Shown in pieces: positions 27,798 through 35,864 of a DNA stretch of 64,000 nucleotides; position 1 is the first letter of the stretch; the number at the start of each line of letters is the position of its first letter. The position numbers and the translations under genes are program-made. This DNA comes from Flavobacterium glycines (GTDB lineage: Bacteria; Bacteroidota; Bacteroidia; Flavobacteriales; Flavobacteriaceae): positions 1,240,001-1,304,000 of the forward strand of contig NZ_FNEO01000001.1 in the NCBI RefSeq assembly GCF_900100165.1. Direction: 5' to 3'. The notes under the pieces are model-generated. The model was not told the DNA's origin. It was given only the letters and a program-made list of their open reading frames with translations, and searched no databases.

Positions 27798-28817
27798 TCA
27801 TGTTGTCTTCCGTTCAATCAATTTAGTTTCTAATTCAATCGTCTGAAAAGTTACAGGTAAATTATTCTTTTTTAAGTTGATTTCATCAAATAGAATTGCC
27901 GCTGATTTTTTTCCCATTTCAAATCCTGGTTGGTCAATTGTTGAAAGGGCAGGTGATATGACACTTGACATAAACCAATTGCTGAAACCTAAGACAGCAA
28001 CCTGTTTTGGAATTGAAATACCTGTCTCATTTAAATATTGTATAGTTCCAATAGCAACTAAATCAGTTACTGCAAATATTGCATCGAAGTTGAGTTGCTC
28101 TGTGATTATTTTTTTGGCATTTTCATAACCGTCTTTAAAATCATCGTTGTTTTCGCATACAAAAACTAAAGCAGGATCATAGGGAATATTATTGTCTTCC
28201 AATGCTTTTTTATATCCTAAAAAACGATCAATAGAATTTTGAGGCAGATAAGAACCTCTGAAATGCGCTATCTTTTTGTACCCTTTTTTTATAAGATAGC
28301 AAACAGCATCATAAGCTGCTTTTCGGTCATTAATCATTACTTTTGAGCAGTTAACAATTTTTGCAATTTTATCAAAAAGGACTAACGGGGTGTTATTGAA
28401 GAGGATTGAGTTTAAGTGCTTAAAATCGTCAGTTTCATTAGATAAGGAGATTAAAATTCCATCCACCCTTTTATTTAATAAAAGATTAATTTGTTTTTTT
28501 TCCAGTTCAACTTTCTCATTTGATTGCAGAATAATAACCATGTAATCTCTTTTTTCGGCTTCTTCTAATATTCCTTTGATTACATTCGAAAAAAAATGAT
28601 GAACAATGGTTGGGATTATTAAACCTATCGTTTTAGATTCCTTTGTTCTTAAGTTTACCGCAAAACTATTTGGCTTGTAGTTTAGTTGATTTGCTAATTC
28701 TATAACAGCCTTTTTGGTTTTTTCATTTACATCTGAATAACCTTTTAAAGCTTTAGAAACAGTTGTTATGGATATTCCTAATTGAGAGGCAATTTCTTTT
28801 AGAGTAGTGTTATTCAT
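27798..28817 (-). CDS. LacI-family transcriptional regulator 2
   Basis: A 339-residue paralogue of the neighbouring regulator: HTH about 4-25 (LKEIASQLGISITTVSKALK), hinge PNSFAVNLRTKES, then the sugar-sensor domain. Differences are concentrated in the sensor domain, which suggests that the two respond to different ligands but share DNA targets (inference). A 173-bp gap separates it from regulator 1 and contains no CGAAAACG palindrome, so autoregulation through that site is not evident. It lies downstream of the GH13-VOC-GH13 operon, beyond a terminator. Confidence 0.93.
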   Translation of the reverse strand: MNNTTLKEIASQLGISITTVSKALKGYSDVNEKTKKAVIELANQLNYKPNSFAVNLRTKESKTIGLIIPTIVHHFFSNVIKGILEEAEKRDYMVIILQSNEKVELEKKQINLLLNKRVDGILISLSNETDDFKHLNSILFNNTPLVLFDKIAKIVNCSKVMINDRKAAYDAVCYLIKKGYKKIAHFRGSYLPQNSIDRFLGYKKALEDNNIPYDPALVFVCENNDDFKDGYENAKKIITEQLNFDAIFAVTDLVAIGTIQYLNETGISIPKQVAVLGFSNWFMSSVISPALSTIDQPGFEMGKKSAAILFDEINLKKNNLPVTFQTIELETKLIERKTT

Positions 28818-28845
28818 AATCTGATTTTCTAATGATATGAAGCAA

Positions 28846-28912
28846 ATAAAAACTGTTTGATAGCAACTAATTTACAATTTATTTGTTGTAAATCAATCAC
28901 CATCAAACAGTT
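28846..28912 (-). terminator. terminator of the leftward GH13 operon
   Basis: On the minus strand, AACTGTTTGAT (28912-28902) pairs with ATCAAACAGTT (28861-28851) and is followed by TTTTATTT. A second inverted repeat, TTTACAA with TTGTAAA, nests inside (28871-28877 and 28886-28892), giving a two-tier stem. It lies directly after the stop of the GH13 gene. Confidence 0.75.
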
Positions 28913-28932
28913 AAATAGGAATTGTTTTAGGG

Positions 28933-30669
28933 TTATTTTAATTCGATTATTACGGCTTCATAAGGGCGTAAACTGTTGTTTTTTATTTTCTTAGTGTTAG
29001 AGTAATTGTCTAAAACCACAGTAGCCTTGTCCAGTGGTATGTTTATATTAAATGAGGCTGTTTTTTCTGAAAAATTTAATAAGATCAGCATTTTTTTTCC
29101 ATTTAGTTCCCTTGAATAAGCAAAAACATTTGGATTTTCTTTGTCTAATATTGTATATTCTCCATAAACGAGTGTTGGTTCATTTTTTCTTAATTCAACC
29201 AATTTTCTAAAATAGTTTAATATAGAATTTGGATCTTTTTCTTCCGCTGCTACATTAACTGTTTTGTAATCAGGATTCACTTTTAGCCAAGGTTTTCCAG
29301 TGGTAAATCCTCCATTTTCATCTGCATTCCATTGCATTGGTGTGCGTCCGTTTTCCCTTGAGGTTTGTTTTTGTCCTTCTAAGAATGCTTTTAAATCGCC
29401 ACCTTTTTCTTTTAATCCAAGATATTTGTTACGAGTATCAACATCGTTATAATCCTCAATCGAATCAAATCGTATGTTTTTCATTCCTATTTCGTCTCCA
29501 TAATAATAGAAAGTAGTTCCACGCATTGTCATCACAAAAGTGGAAAGCATTTTTGACGAAATAGTCCTAAATTCAGGAGAGTCATTTCCAAATTTACTTA
29601 CCATTCTTGGTTGGTCATGATTGGCAATAAAAATTGACAGCCATCCTTTGTCTTTAAAATAGTCATCATATCGGGAGAATATTTCTTTATATTTTACCAA
29701 TCCAAAATCTTTGACATGATTTCCTACTCCAACACTTTCAAAATGGTAAGCGATATTTAACTCTTTTCGGTCCGGATCTACAAATCTCATAGCATCTTCA
29801 GGAGAACTTCCTGCTCCTTCGGCAACGGTCATCGCATTTGGATATTTGCTTAAAACTTCACGATTCATTTCCTGGATATAATCGTGTAAATGCGGTCCTT
29901 CACCATAATATTTATTGATTTCTTTTTCATATCCTTTAGGTAATTCAGGCCAAGTGGTGTCTTTTGATATGTATTGAAATGCATCCATACGGAAACCATC
30001 GATACCTTTATCAAGCCAAAAACGCATGATATCATAAACTTCCTGTCTTAATTTTGGGTTTTCCCAATTCAAATCAGGTTGTTTTCTTGAAAAATAATGA
30101 AGGTAATAAGAATCGGTTTTTGCATCGTATTTCCAGGCTTCACTGTTTACATCAAAAAAACTCCATCTGTAAGGTGGTTTTCCTTTTTCAGCAGGCCACC
30201 AGTGGTAATAATCTCTATAAGGATTGTCTCTCGAACTGCTGGCTTGCTTAAACCATTCATGTTCATCGCTGCTATGATTTACAACTAAATCCATTATTAA
30301 TTTTATACCACGCTCATGCATTCCTTTCAACAAAAGATCAAAATCTTCCATGGTTCCAAAATCTTTCATGATTTCACGATAATTACTGATGTCGTAACCA
30401 TTGTCGTCATTAGGTGATTCATAAATTGGGTTTAGCCATATTGCATTGATACCAAGACTTTTTAGATAATCCAGTTTTGAAATAATCCCTTTTAAATCCC
30501 CAATACCATCACCATTACTATCTTTGAAACTTCTGGGATATATTTGATATACAACGGCTTCTTTCCACCATTTTTTATCAGTGGCATCTTTTTGTGCCTG
30601 TGCCTTTAAGCCGGTGCTTGAAAACATCAGCATGGCTGCAAAACAGAGTATAGAATAATTGGTTTTCAT
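28933..30669 (-). CDS. exported GH13 alpha-glucosidase (Ala after nucleophile)
   Basis: A 578-residue GH13 enzyme of the oligo-1,6-glucosidase/alpha-glucosidase type with a signal peptide (about 7-24, LKAQAQ), so periplasmic. The catalytic triad is visible: nucleophile D229 in FRMDAF, acid/base E284 in TVAEG, and D352 in NHDQPR. QIYPRSFKDSNGDGIGDLKG marks the family. The residue after the nucleophile is Ala230; in this subfamily Ala or Thr here is associated with alpha-1,4 (maltose-type) and Val with alpha-1,6 preference. It is the last gene of an operon with a VOC protein and a second GH13 enzyme, and a strong terminator follows. Confidence 0.92.
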   Translation of the reverse strand: MKTNYSILCFAAMLMFSSTGLKAQAQKDATDKKWWKEAVVYQIYPRSFKDSNGDGIGDLKGIISKLDYLKSLGINAIWLNPIYESPNDDNGYDISNYREIMKDFGTMEDFDLLLKGMHERGIKLIMDLVVNHSSDEHEWFKQASSSRDNPYRDYYHWWPAEKGKPPYRWSFFDVNSEAWKYDAKTDSYYLHYFSRKQPDLNWENPKLRQEVYDIMRFWLDKGIDGFRMDAFQYISKDTTWPELPKGYEKEINKYYGEGPHLHDYIQEMNREVLSKYPNAMTVAEGAGSSPEDAMRFVDPDRKELNIAYHFESVGVGNHVKDFGLVKYKEIFSRYDDYFKDKGWLSIFIANHDQPRMVSKFGNDSPEFRTISSKMLSTFVMTMRGTTFYYYGDEIGMKNIRFDSIEDYNDVDTRNKYLGLKEKGGDLKAFLEGQKQTSRENGRTPMQWNADENGGFTTGKPWLKVNPDYKTVNVAAEEKDPNSILNYFRKLVELRKNEPTLVYGEYTILDKENPNVFAYSRELNGKKMLILLNFSEKTASFNINIPLDKATVVLDNYSNTKKIKNNSLRPYEAVIIELK

Positions 30670-30697
30670 AGAATAATTTATTTGTTAGTGTTTTTGT

Positions 30698-31117
30698 TTA
30701 GTCTTTTAAAATTTGGTTAAATTCTAATCTTTCTCCATTGGGACCCAAGATGTTGAAATATTTACATCCTTTTTTCCAGAAATTCAGAAATACGGGTTGT
30801 TCTTCGATAATTTGAAAATCATTTTCTTTTATTATTCTGAATGTGATATCAATGTCATCAACATCAAAAGCAATATGATCAATATGTCCGTTTTTACGAT
30901 CTCGAATTTCTGATAATTTTGATTCAGGCATTTGATAGAGTTCAATAATCATGTTGTTTCGTTCCATCATGGCTACTATTCCTCCTTCTTCAGATTCGAT
31001 TTCAAATGTCGATGACATTATATTTTTGAATCCCAATTTTTTATAAAAGGCTTCTGATATAATTATGTCATTTACAGGGATGCCAATATGCTGGATGTGA
31101 TTTATTTTTAGATTCAT
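30698..31117 (-). CDS. VOC-family (glyoxalase-fold) metalloprotein
   Basis: A 139-residue cytoplasmic protein of the vicinal oxygen chelate superfamily, built of two beta-alpha-beta-beta-beta modules. Candidate metal ligands sit at the usual places: H10 (QHIGIPV), the Glu of IIELYQ, the His of HIDHIAF and the Glu of ERLEFNQ. The closest named look-alikes are methylmalonyl-CoA epimerase and lactoylglutathione lyase. It lies between two GH13 alpha-glucosidase genes with gaps of 28 and 20 bp, clearly in the same operon, which suggests a sugar-related isomerase or detoxifying role (inference). It lacks a signal peptide although both flanking enzymes are exported. Confidence 0.8.
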   Translation of the reverse strand: MNLKINHIQHIGIPVNDIIISEAFYKKLGFKNIMSSTFEIESEEGGIVAMMERNNMIIELYQMPESKLSEIRDRKNGHIDHIAFDVDDIDITFRIIKENDFQIIEEQPVFLNFWKKGCKYFNILGPNGERLEFNQILKD

Positions 31118-31137
31118 TTTTAGGCGAATAATAATTT

Positions 31138-32931
31138 CTATTTCAATTCTAAAATAATCGCTTCGTATGGTTTTAAGTTTTTATCCAATGAAATATCAGT
31201 ATAATTTCCAATTAAAACTTTTGCATTAACTATGTCATAATCAAGATTTACAGTTGCTGTTTTATTTGAAAAATTAAGTAATATCAATAATTTTTTGCCA
31301 TCTAATTCTCTTGTATAGGCGTAGATGTTTGGATTGTCCTTGTCTACTAATGTGTATTTACCATATATTAATGCCGGATTGCTTTTACGGAGGTTTACCA
31401 TTTTTCTGAAGTAATTTAGAACAGAATTTGGGTCTTTTTCCTGAACTTCCGCATTCAATGTTATATGATTATCATTTACTTTTAACCATGGTTCAGCTGT
31501 AGAGAATCCAGCGTTTTTAGAATTATCCCATTGAAACGGAGTTCTTCCATTATCTCTTGCTCCGCCTGTTTTTTGGTCTTCAATGAATTGTTTTAAATCT
31601 CCTCCGGCTATTTTTACTTTTTCATATTCCGCAATGGTTTCAATATCCCGATAATCTTCTATTTTGTCAAATTTAGCATTGACCATTCCTATTTCATCAC
31701 CATTATAATAATATGGAGTTCCTCTCATAGATAGTAAGAAGGTAGTAAGCATTTTGGAAGATTGTGCTCTAAATTCCGGTGAATCATTTCCCCAACGAGA
31801 AGTCATTCTGGGTTGATCATGATTTCCCAGATAAATGGTTCCCCAGCCTTTTTTATCATATACAGCATCCCAATCAGAATATATTTTTTTAAATTCTATT
31901 AAACTCCAATTTGGATTCATCTTTTTGAAATATCCAGGGATATAGCCAAGGTTTGTTCCATCAAAATGGTATCCCATATTTAGCTCATGTCTATCCGGAT
32001 CTACAAAATTTAAAGCAGTTGATTTTAGCATACCAGCGCCTTCAGCCAGAGACATACAATCGTATTTGCTTAAAACTTCCTGGTTCATTTCCTTAAGGTA
32101 ATCATGAAGGTGTGGGCCTTCGGCCATATAAACATCCCAACGGCCTTCGTAATTTTTGTTTAAATCAGCTTGGGTAATGACAGGGAAAGTAGTGTCTTTT
32201 GAGATAAAAGGAATTACATCCATTCGGAATCCATCAATGCCTTTATTTAGCCACCAACGCATCATGTTGTAAATTTCCTGACGTACTTTTGGGTTTTCCC
32301 AATTCAAATCAGGTTGTTTATAGCTGAAATAGTGCAGATAGTAAGAATTGGTTGTTTTGTCGTATCTCCAACCGCTGCCATCAGCTTCAAAAGCACCCGG
32401 ACGAAAAGCAGGTTTTCCTTTTTCGGCCGGCCACCAGTGGTAATAATTTCTGTATGGATTATTTCGTGATTTACGACTTTCCTGAAACCATTTATGTTCA
32501 TCTGAAGTGTGATTTACTACTAAATCCAGAACTAATTTTAGCCCTCTTTCATGCATGCCTTTTAATAAGGTATTAAAATCTTCCATCGTTCCAAATTCCT
32601 TCATAATGGATTGGTAATCGGAGATGTCGTAACCATTATCGGCATTAGGTGAACCATAGATTGGATTTAACCAAACCACATCAATTCCTAAGCTTTTGAT
32701 GTAATCCAATTTGGAAATTATTCCTTTTAAATCACCAATTCCATCGCCATCAGTGTCTTTAAAACTTCTAGGATATATTTGGTATACAACCGCTTCTTTC
32801 CACCATTTCTTTTCTGTTGGAGATTTTATTTCCTGAGCCATACTGTTTTTTGGAATTATACATCCAAAAATTAAAAGTAGTCTCAAGAGGGTTTTAACTT
32901 TAGTAAATGATAGTGCTATTGATTTGTTCAT
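31138..32931 (-). CDS. exported GH13 alpha-glucosidase (Val after nucleophile)
   Basis: A 597-residue paralogue of the other GH13 enzyme in this operon. An N-terminal hydrophobic stretch (about 14-33, ending NSMAQE) is a likely signal peptide; the cysteine at 24 is not in a good lipobox. Catalytic residues are D238 (FRMDVI), E297 (SLAEG) and D372 (NHDQPR). The residue after the nucleophile is Val239, the form associated with alpha-1,6 (isomaltose-type) specificity, whereas its paralogue has Ala. An extra loop (about 252-270) follows the nucleophile region. It is the first gene of the leftward operon, and its upstream region contains the paired LacI-type operators shared with the GH65 gene. 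Confidence 0.92.
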   Translation of the reverse strand: MNKSIALSFTKVKTLLRLLLIFGCIIPKNSMAQEIKSPTEKKWWKEAVVYQIYPRSFKDTDGDGIGDLKGIISKLDYIKSLGIDVVWLNPIYGSPNADNGYDISDYQSIMKEFGTMEDFNTLLKGMHERGLKLVLDLVVNHTSDEHKWFQESRKSRNNPYRNYYHWWPAEKGKPAFRPGAFEADGSGWRYDKTTNSYYLHYFSYKQPDLNWENPKVRQEIYNMMRWWLNKGIDGFRMDVIPFISKDTTFPVITQADLNKNYEGRWDVYMAEGPHLHDYLKEMNQEVLSKYDCMSLAEGAGMLKSTALNFVDPDRHELNMGYHFDGTNLGYIPGYFKKMNPNWSLIEFKKIYSDWDAVYDKKGWGTIYLGNHDQPRMTSRWGNDSPEFRAQSSKMLTTFLLSMRGTPYYYNGDEIGMVNAKFDKIEDYRDIETIAEYEKVKIAGGDLKQFIEDQKTGGARDNGRTPFQWDNSKNAGFSTAEPWLKVNDNHITLNAEVQEKDPNSVLNYFRKMVNLRKSNPALIYGKYTLVDKDNPNIYAYTRELDGKKLLILLNFSNKTATVNLDYDIVNAKVLIGNYTDISLDKNLKPYEAIILELK

Positions 32932-33262
32932 TTAATGCTGATTTGTTAATGGTTTAATGAATTTGATTGTTTAGGAGTTTGGTATTTATATTTCCATTTT
33001 TACTGCCAGGGTTCTTTTAATGCATAGGCAGAATCGATGGATTTGAGGATTACGGTTTAAATAAAATTTCTCCAAAAACTGCGCTACTAAGTTTGTCTCT
33101 ACTATTTTCCATAGACTAGGATTAATGACAGTTTTATTTAATTAATTATTACAGAAAGGAATTCGGACTTTCATTATTGTTATAAATTATTTTAAAAAGA
33201 ACTGATTAAAAAACTGATAACATAAAATTAAAGTTCATTTTGTAATAAATCAATAATTTGAA
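32932..33262. other. long non-coding part of the divergent GH13/GH65 control region
   Basis: No gene or RNA is supported. There is no clear TAnnTTTG element on the minus strand for the GH13 operon. The only visible structure is a small CTGCC/GGCAG inverted repeat at 33003-33031. The paired operators follow at 33265. Confidence 0.5.
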
Positions 33263-33300
33263 ATCGAAAACGTTATCGATTTACCGAAAACGTTTTCGAT
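33263..33300. promoter_or_regulatory. paired LacI-type operators, divergent GH13 and GH65
   Basis: Two palindromes with a central CG: CGAAAACGTTATCG (33265-33278, one mismatch) and CGAAAACGTTTTCG (33285-33298, perfect). Their centres are 20 bp apart, about two helical turns, so two regulator dimers could sit side by side on one face. The pair lies 69 bp before the GH65 start and about 330 bp before the GH13 operon start, so it may control both. Confidence 0.8.
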
Positions 33301-33366
33301 TTTTTAATTACTTCAGAAATGTAGAAGATATTGTATATGTTTACTTGAAATAATAATATTCAAAAT

Positions 33367-35376
33367 ATGAAATTGATTTCAAAAGGTTTTTTAGTTGTTA
33401 TGGTTTTGGTCACTTCAATGGGTGTTGGTCAGAACAAAACAGATGAATGGCATTTATTTGCGGATTCAAGAGATAATTATTTTGGGGTGACGATGGGGAA
33501 TGGTCAAATAGGTATTGTTACAGATGATACGCCTTTGAGGACAAAAGATGTTATTTTGAACGGTGTTTATGATGGAAGCCCTGAAAATGGAATTAGCCGG
33601 ATTGTACGGGGGATTGAATTTTTAAATTTACATCTTTCAATAAATAATGAAGAAATTAAATCGAATAATATAGAAAATTGGAATCAGGTAATTTCAATGA
33701 AAGAAGGTTTAAGTACCACTTCTTTTTCTTTTCAAAATTTAGCTAAAATAAATTATACAATATTAGCTAATAGAGCTATTCCTTTTTCGGCTATGGCAAT
33801 TGTTGAAATAATACCTCTTAATGATATAGAAGTAAAAGCCTTTAATTATATGGTGGTTCCTGATGAGTTGAAGCAAATAAAAAAACAGTTTAGAGTATTA
33901 AAAGACAATCAGTATTTAATGCCTGTTTTTGGAACTCTTGCAGAAACATTAATGGGAAAATATAAAGTTGCGGCTTCTACAACATTTCTTTTCGATGGTA
34001 AAAGTGAAATTTTGAAACAGAATGGAGATGAAGTTGGTTTTGAACAAAAATTAGTTAAAGGAAAAAAATATCGATTTGCAATTGCAGGAGGTATTTGTAC
34101 TTCAAAAGATGTTACTGATCCATTGAACGAATCAGAAAGACAATCTATATATGCTTTGCAGGAAGGAATCGATAAATTATTGAGTCGTCATAAAGAAGCC
34201 TGGCTGGATTTATGGAATACAGGGGATATTCAGATTGAAGGAGATTTAGATGCACAACAAAGAGTGCGATTTGCTTTGTATAATTTATATTCTTTTATCC
34301 GTCCGGAAACGAGACAAAGTATTGCGCCAATGGGCTTGTCGTCTCAAGGATATAACGGACATATTTTTTGGGATACTGAACTTTGGATGTATCCAACTCT
34401 ATTGGCATTACAACCAGAGATGGCAAAGTCATGTTTGGATTATCGTTCAGATAGACTTTTAAAAGCAAAGCAAAAAGCAACAATTTATGGTTACAAAGGT
34501 GCTATGTTTCCATGGGAATCTGATGATTCGGGAGAAGAAGCAACTCCTACTTGGGCATTAACGGGAGTATTTGAACAACATATTACTGCCGATGTGTCTA
34601 TTGCTTTTTGGAATTACTATACTTTGACACAAGATAAAAATTGGTTGAGAAAAGAATGGTCTGTTCTTAAAGAGACGGCTGATTTTTGGGTGAGTCGTGT
34701 TGTTAAAAATCAAGATGGGAGTTATTCTATTTTAAATGTAGTTGGGGCGGATGAATATGCGCAACACGTAGATGATAATGCTTTTACTAATGCATCAGTG
34801 ATTGAAGCTTTAAAAAATACAATAAAAGCCGCAATGATATTAAATGAACCTGTAAATCCTCAGTGGAAAGAGGTGTCTGATAAATTAGTTGTTCATTCTA
34901 AAAATGGGATTACTCAAAATTACAAAGGTTATGAGGGGCAAATGATTAAACAGGCTGATGTTAATTTATTGGCCTATCCATTACATGTGATTACTGATGA
35001 GAATCAAATAAAAAAAGATTTAGAATTTTACGCAACGAAAATAGATCCAAAGGATGGTCCTGCTATGTCTTCGGGTGTTCTTTCGGTATTATACGCCAGG
35101 TTAGGAGACAGGGATAAAGCGTATGATTATTTTGTAAAATCGTATTTGCCTAACAGCAGACCTCCATTTGGAGTTTTTTCTGAATCAGCAAATAGTAATA
35201 ACCCTTATTTTGCTACAGGAGCCGGCGCAATGCTTCAGGCTGTTGTTTATGGATTTGGAGGAGTAGAAATTACAGATCAGGGTTTGAAATACAACAAAGG
35301 TATTTTGCCTAAAAAATGGAAGTCTTTAAAAATTACAGGACTTGGTTCTGACAACCGTACTGTGATTATACAATAA
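33367..35376 (+). CDS. exported GH65-family glycoside hydrolase
   Basis: A 669-residue protein with a signal peptide (about 5-21, GVGQNK), so periplasmic. The fold order is an N-terminal beta-sandwich (about 28-250), a helical toroid (about 270-640) and a short tail. HIFWDTELWMYPTLL (about 337) and the catalytic-acid motif GADEY with E463 are GH65 hallmarks. GH65 includes phosphorylases and hydrolases of trehalose, kojibiose, nigerose and maltose; a periplasmic member is more likely a hydrolase, since phosphorolysis needs cytoplasmic phosphate and saves energy only inside the cell (inference). It is led by paired operators and closed by its own terminator. Confidence 0.85.
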   Translation: MKLISKGFLVVMVLVTSMGVGQNKTDEWHLFADSRDNYFGVTMGNGQIGIVTDDTPLRTKDVILNGVYDGSPENGISRIVRGIEFLNLHLSINNEEIKSNNIENWNQVISMKEGLSTTSFSFQNLAKINYTILANRAIPFSAMAIVEIIPLNDIEVKAFNYMVVPDELKQIKKQFRVLKDNQYLMPVFGTLAETLMGKYKVAASTTFLFDGKSEILKQNGDEVGFEQKLVKGKKYRFAIAGGICTSKDVTDPLNESERQSIYALQEGIDKLLSRHKEAWLDLWNTGDIQIEGDLDAQQRVRFALYNLYSFIRPETRQSIAPMGLSSQGYNGHIFWDTELWMYPTLLALQPEMAKSCLDYRSDRLLKAKQKATIYGYKGAMFPWESDDSGEEATPTWALTGVFEQHITADVSIAFWNYYTLTQDKNWLRKEWSVLKETADFWVSRVVKNQDGSYSILNVVGADEYAQHVDDNAFTNASVIEALKNTIKAAMILNEPVNPQWKEVSDKLVVHSKNGITQNYKGYEGQMIKQADVNLLAYPLHVITDENQIKKDLEFYATKIDPKDGPAMSSGVLSVLYARLGDRDKAYDYFVKSYLPNSRPPFGVFSESANSNNPYFATGAGAMLQAVVYGFGGVEITDQGLKYNKGILPKKWKSLKITGLGSDNRTVIIQ

Positions 35377-35390
35377 CAAAAAAACAGACG

Positions 35391-35434
35391 AAAAAAAGCC
35401 GCTAATAATTCAATTTTATTAGCGGCTTTTTTTT
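35391..35434 (+). terminator. intrinsic terminator after the GH65 gene
   Basis: GCCGCTAATAA (35398-35408) pairs with TTATTAGCGGC (35416-35426) around a 7-nt loop, extended by seven A-T pairs and ending in a T run. Very strong; the A tract on the left makes it potentially bidirectional. Confidence 0.93.
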
Positions 35435-35746
35435 GTTTAAATATTAAATTATAAAGTTTAAAAAAGTCAGTTCTAATAATGTAAGTAGGATAGTTTTGGT
35501 TAAGGTGTAATTAAAGAAAAGTCAGTATAAAATCAATAAAGTTTTATTAGATGATGTTTAAATATTATGATTAACTAAATTTTGAAAAGATTATTTTAAC
35601 TTTTTTTTAGTATTAAGTCCTGGAATCGTTTTAGATATGGTTGATTTAGTGTGATATCGGTTTAATTGTCAATATTATCTTTTTATTGTTATTTTATTGT
35701 GATTGATGTATTTATATCCTATTTTTTTTTAATTTAATATAAAAAT
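35435..35746. other. AT-rich non-coding region upstream of susC
   Basis: About 310 bp of very AT-rich sequence between the GH65 terminator and the susC operators. I see no gene, no convincing promoter and no stable hairpin in it. Confidence 0.5.
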
Positions 35747-35780
35747 CGAAAACGTTTTCGGTTAATCGAAAACGTTTTCG
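35747..35780. promoter_or_regulatory. paired LacI-type operators before susC
   Basis: Two perfect CGAAAACGTTTTCG palindromes (35747-35760 and 35767-35780), centres 20 bp apart. They end 35 bp before the predicted -7 element of susC, upstream of where polymerase would sit at -33. That position suits activation or upstream modulation as well as repression. Confidence 0.85.
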
Positions 35781-35815
35781 ATTTTTAGTTTCTTAAAATT
35801 TTCATAAATAAAAAT

Positions 35816-35823
35816 TAAGTTTG
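35816..35823 (+). promoter_or_regulatory. -7 element of the susC promoter
   Basis: TAAGTTTG fits TAnnTTTG, 41 bp before the susC ATG. The -33 element is not clear. Confidence 0.45.
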
Positions 35824-35864
35824 GCCAACTCAAACAAAATTATTAACCAACTTATTTATTACGT

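Noticed and set aside
33003..33031. CTGCC/GGCAG inverted repeat in the GH13-GH65 intergenic region
   Set aside because: A 5-bp stem with a 19-nt loop is expected by chance.
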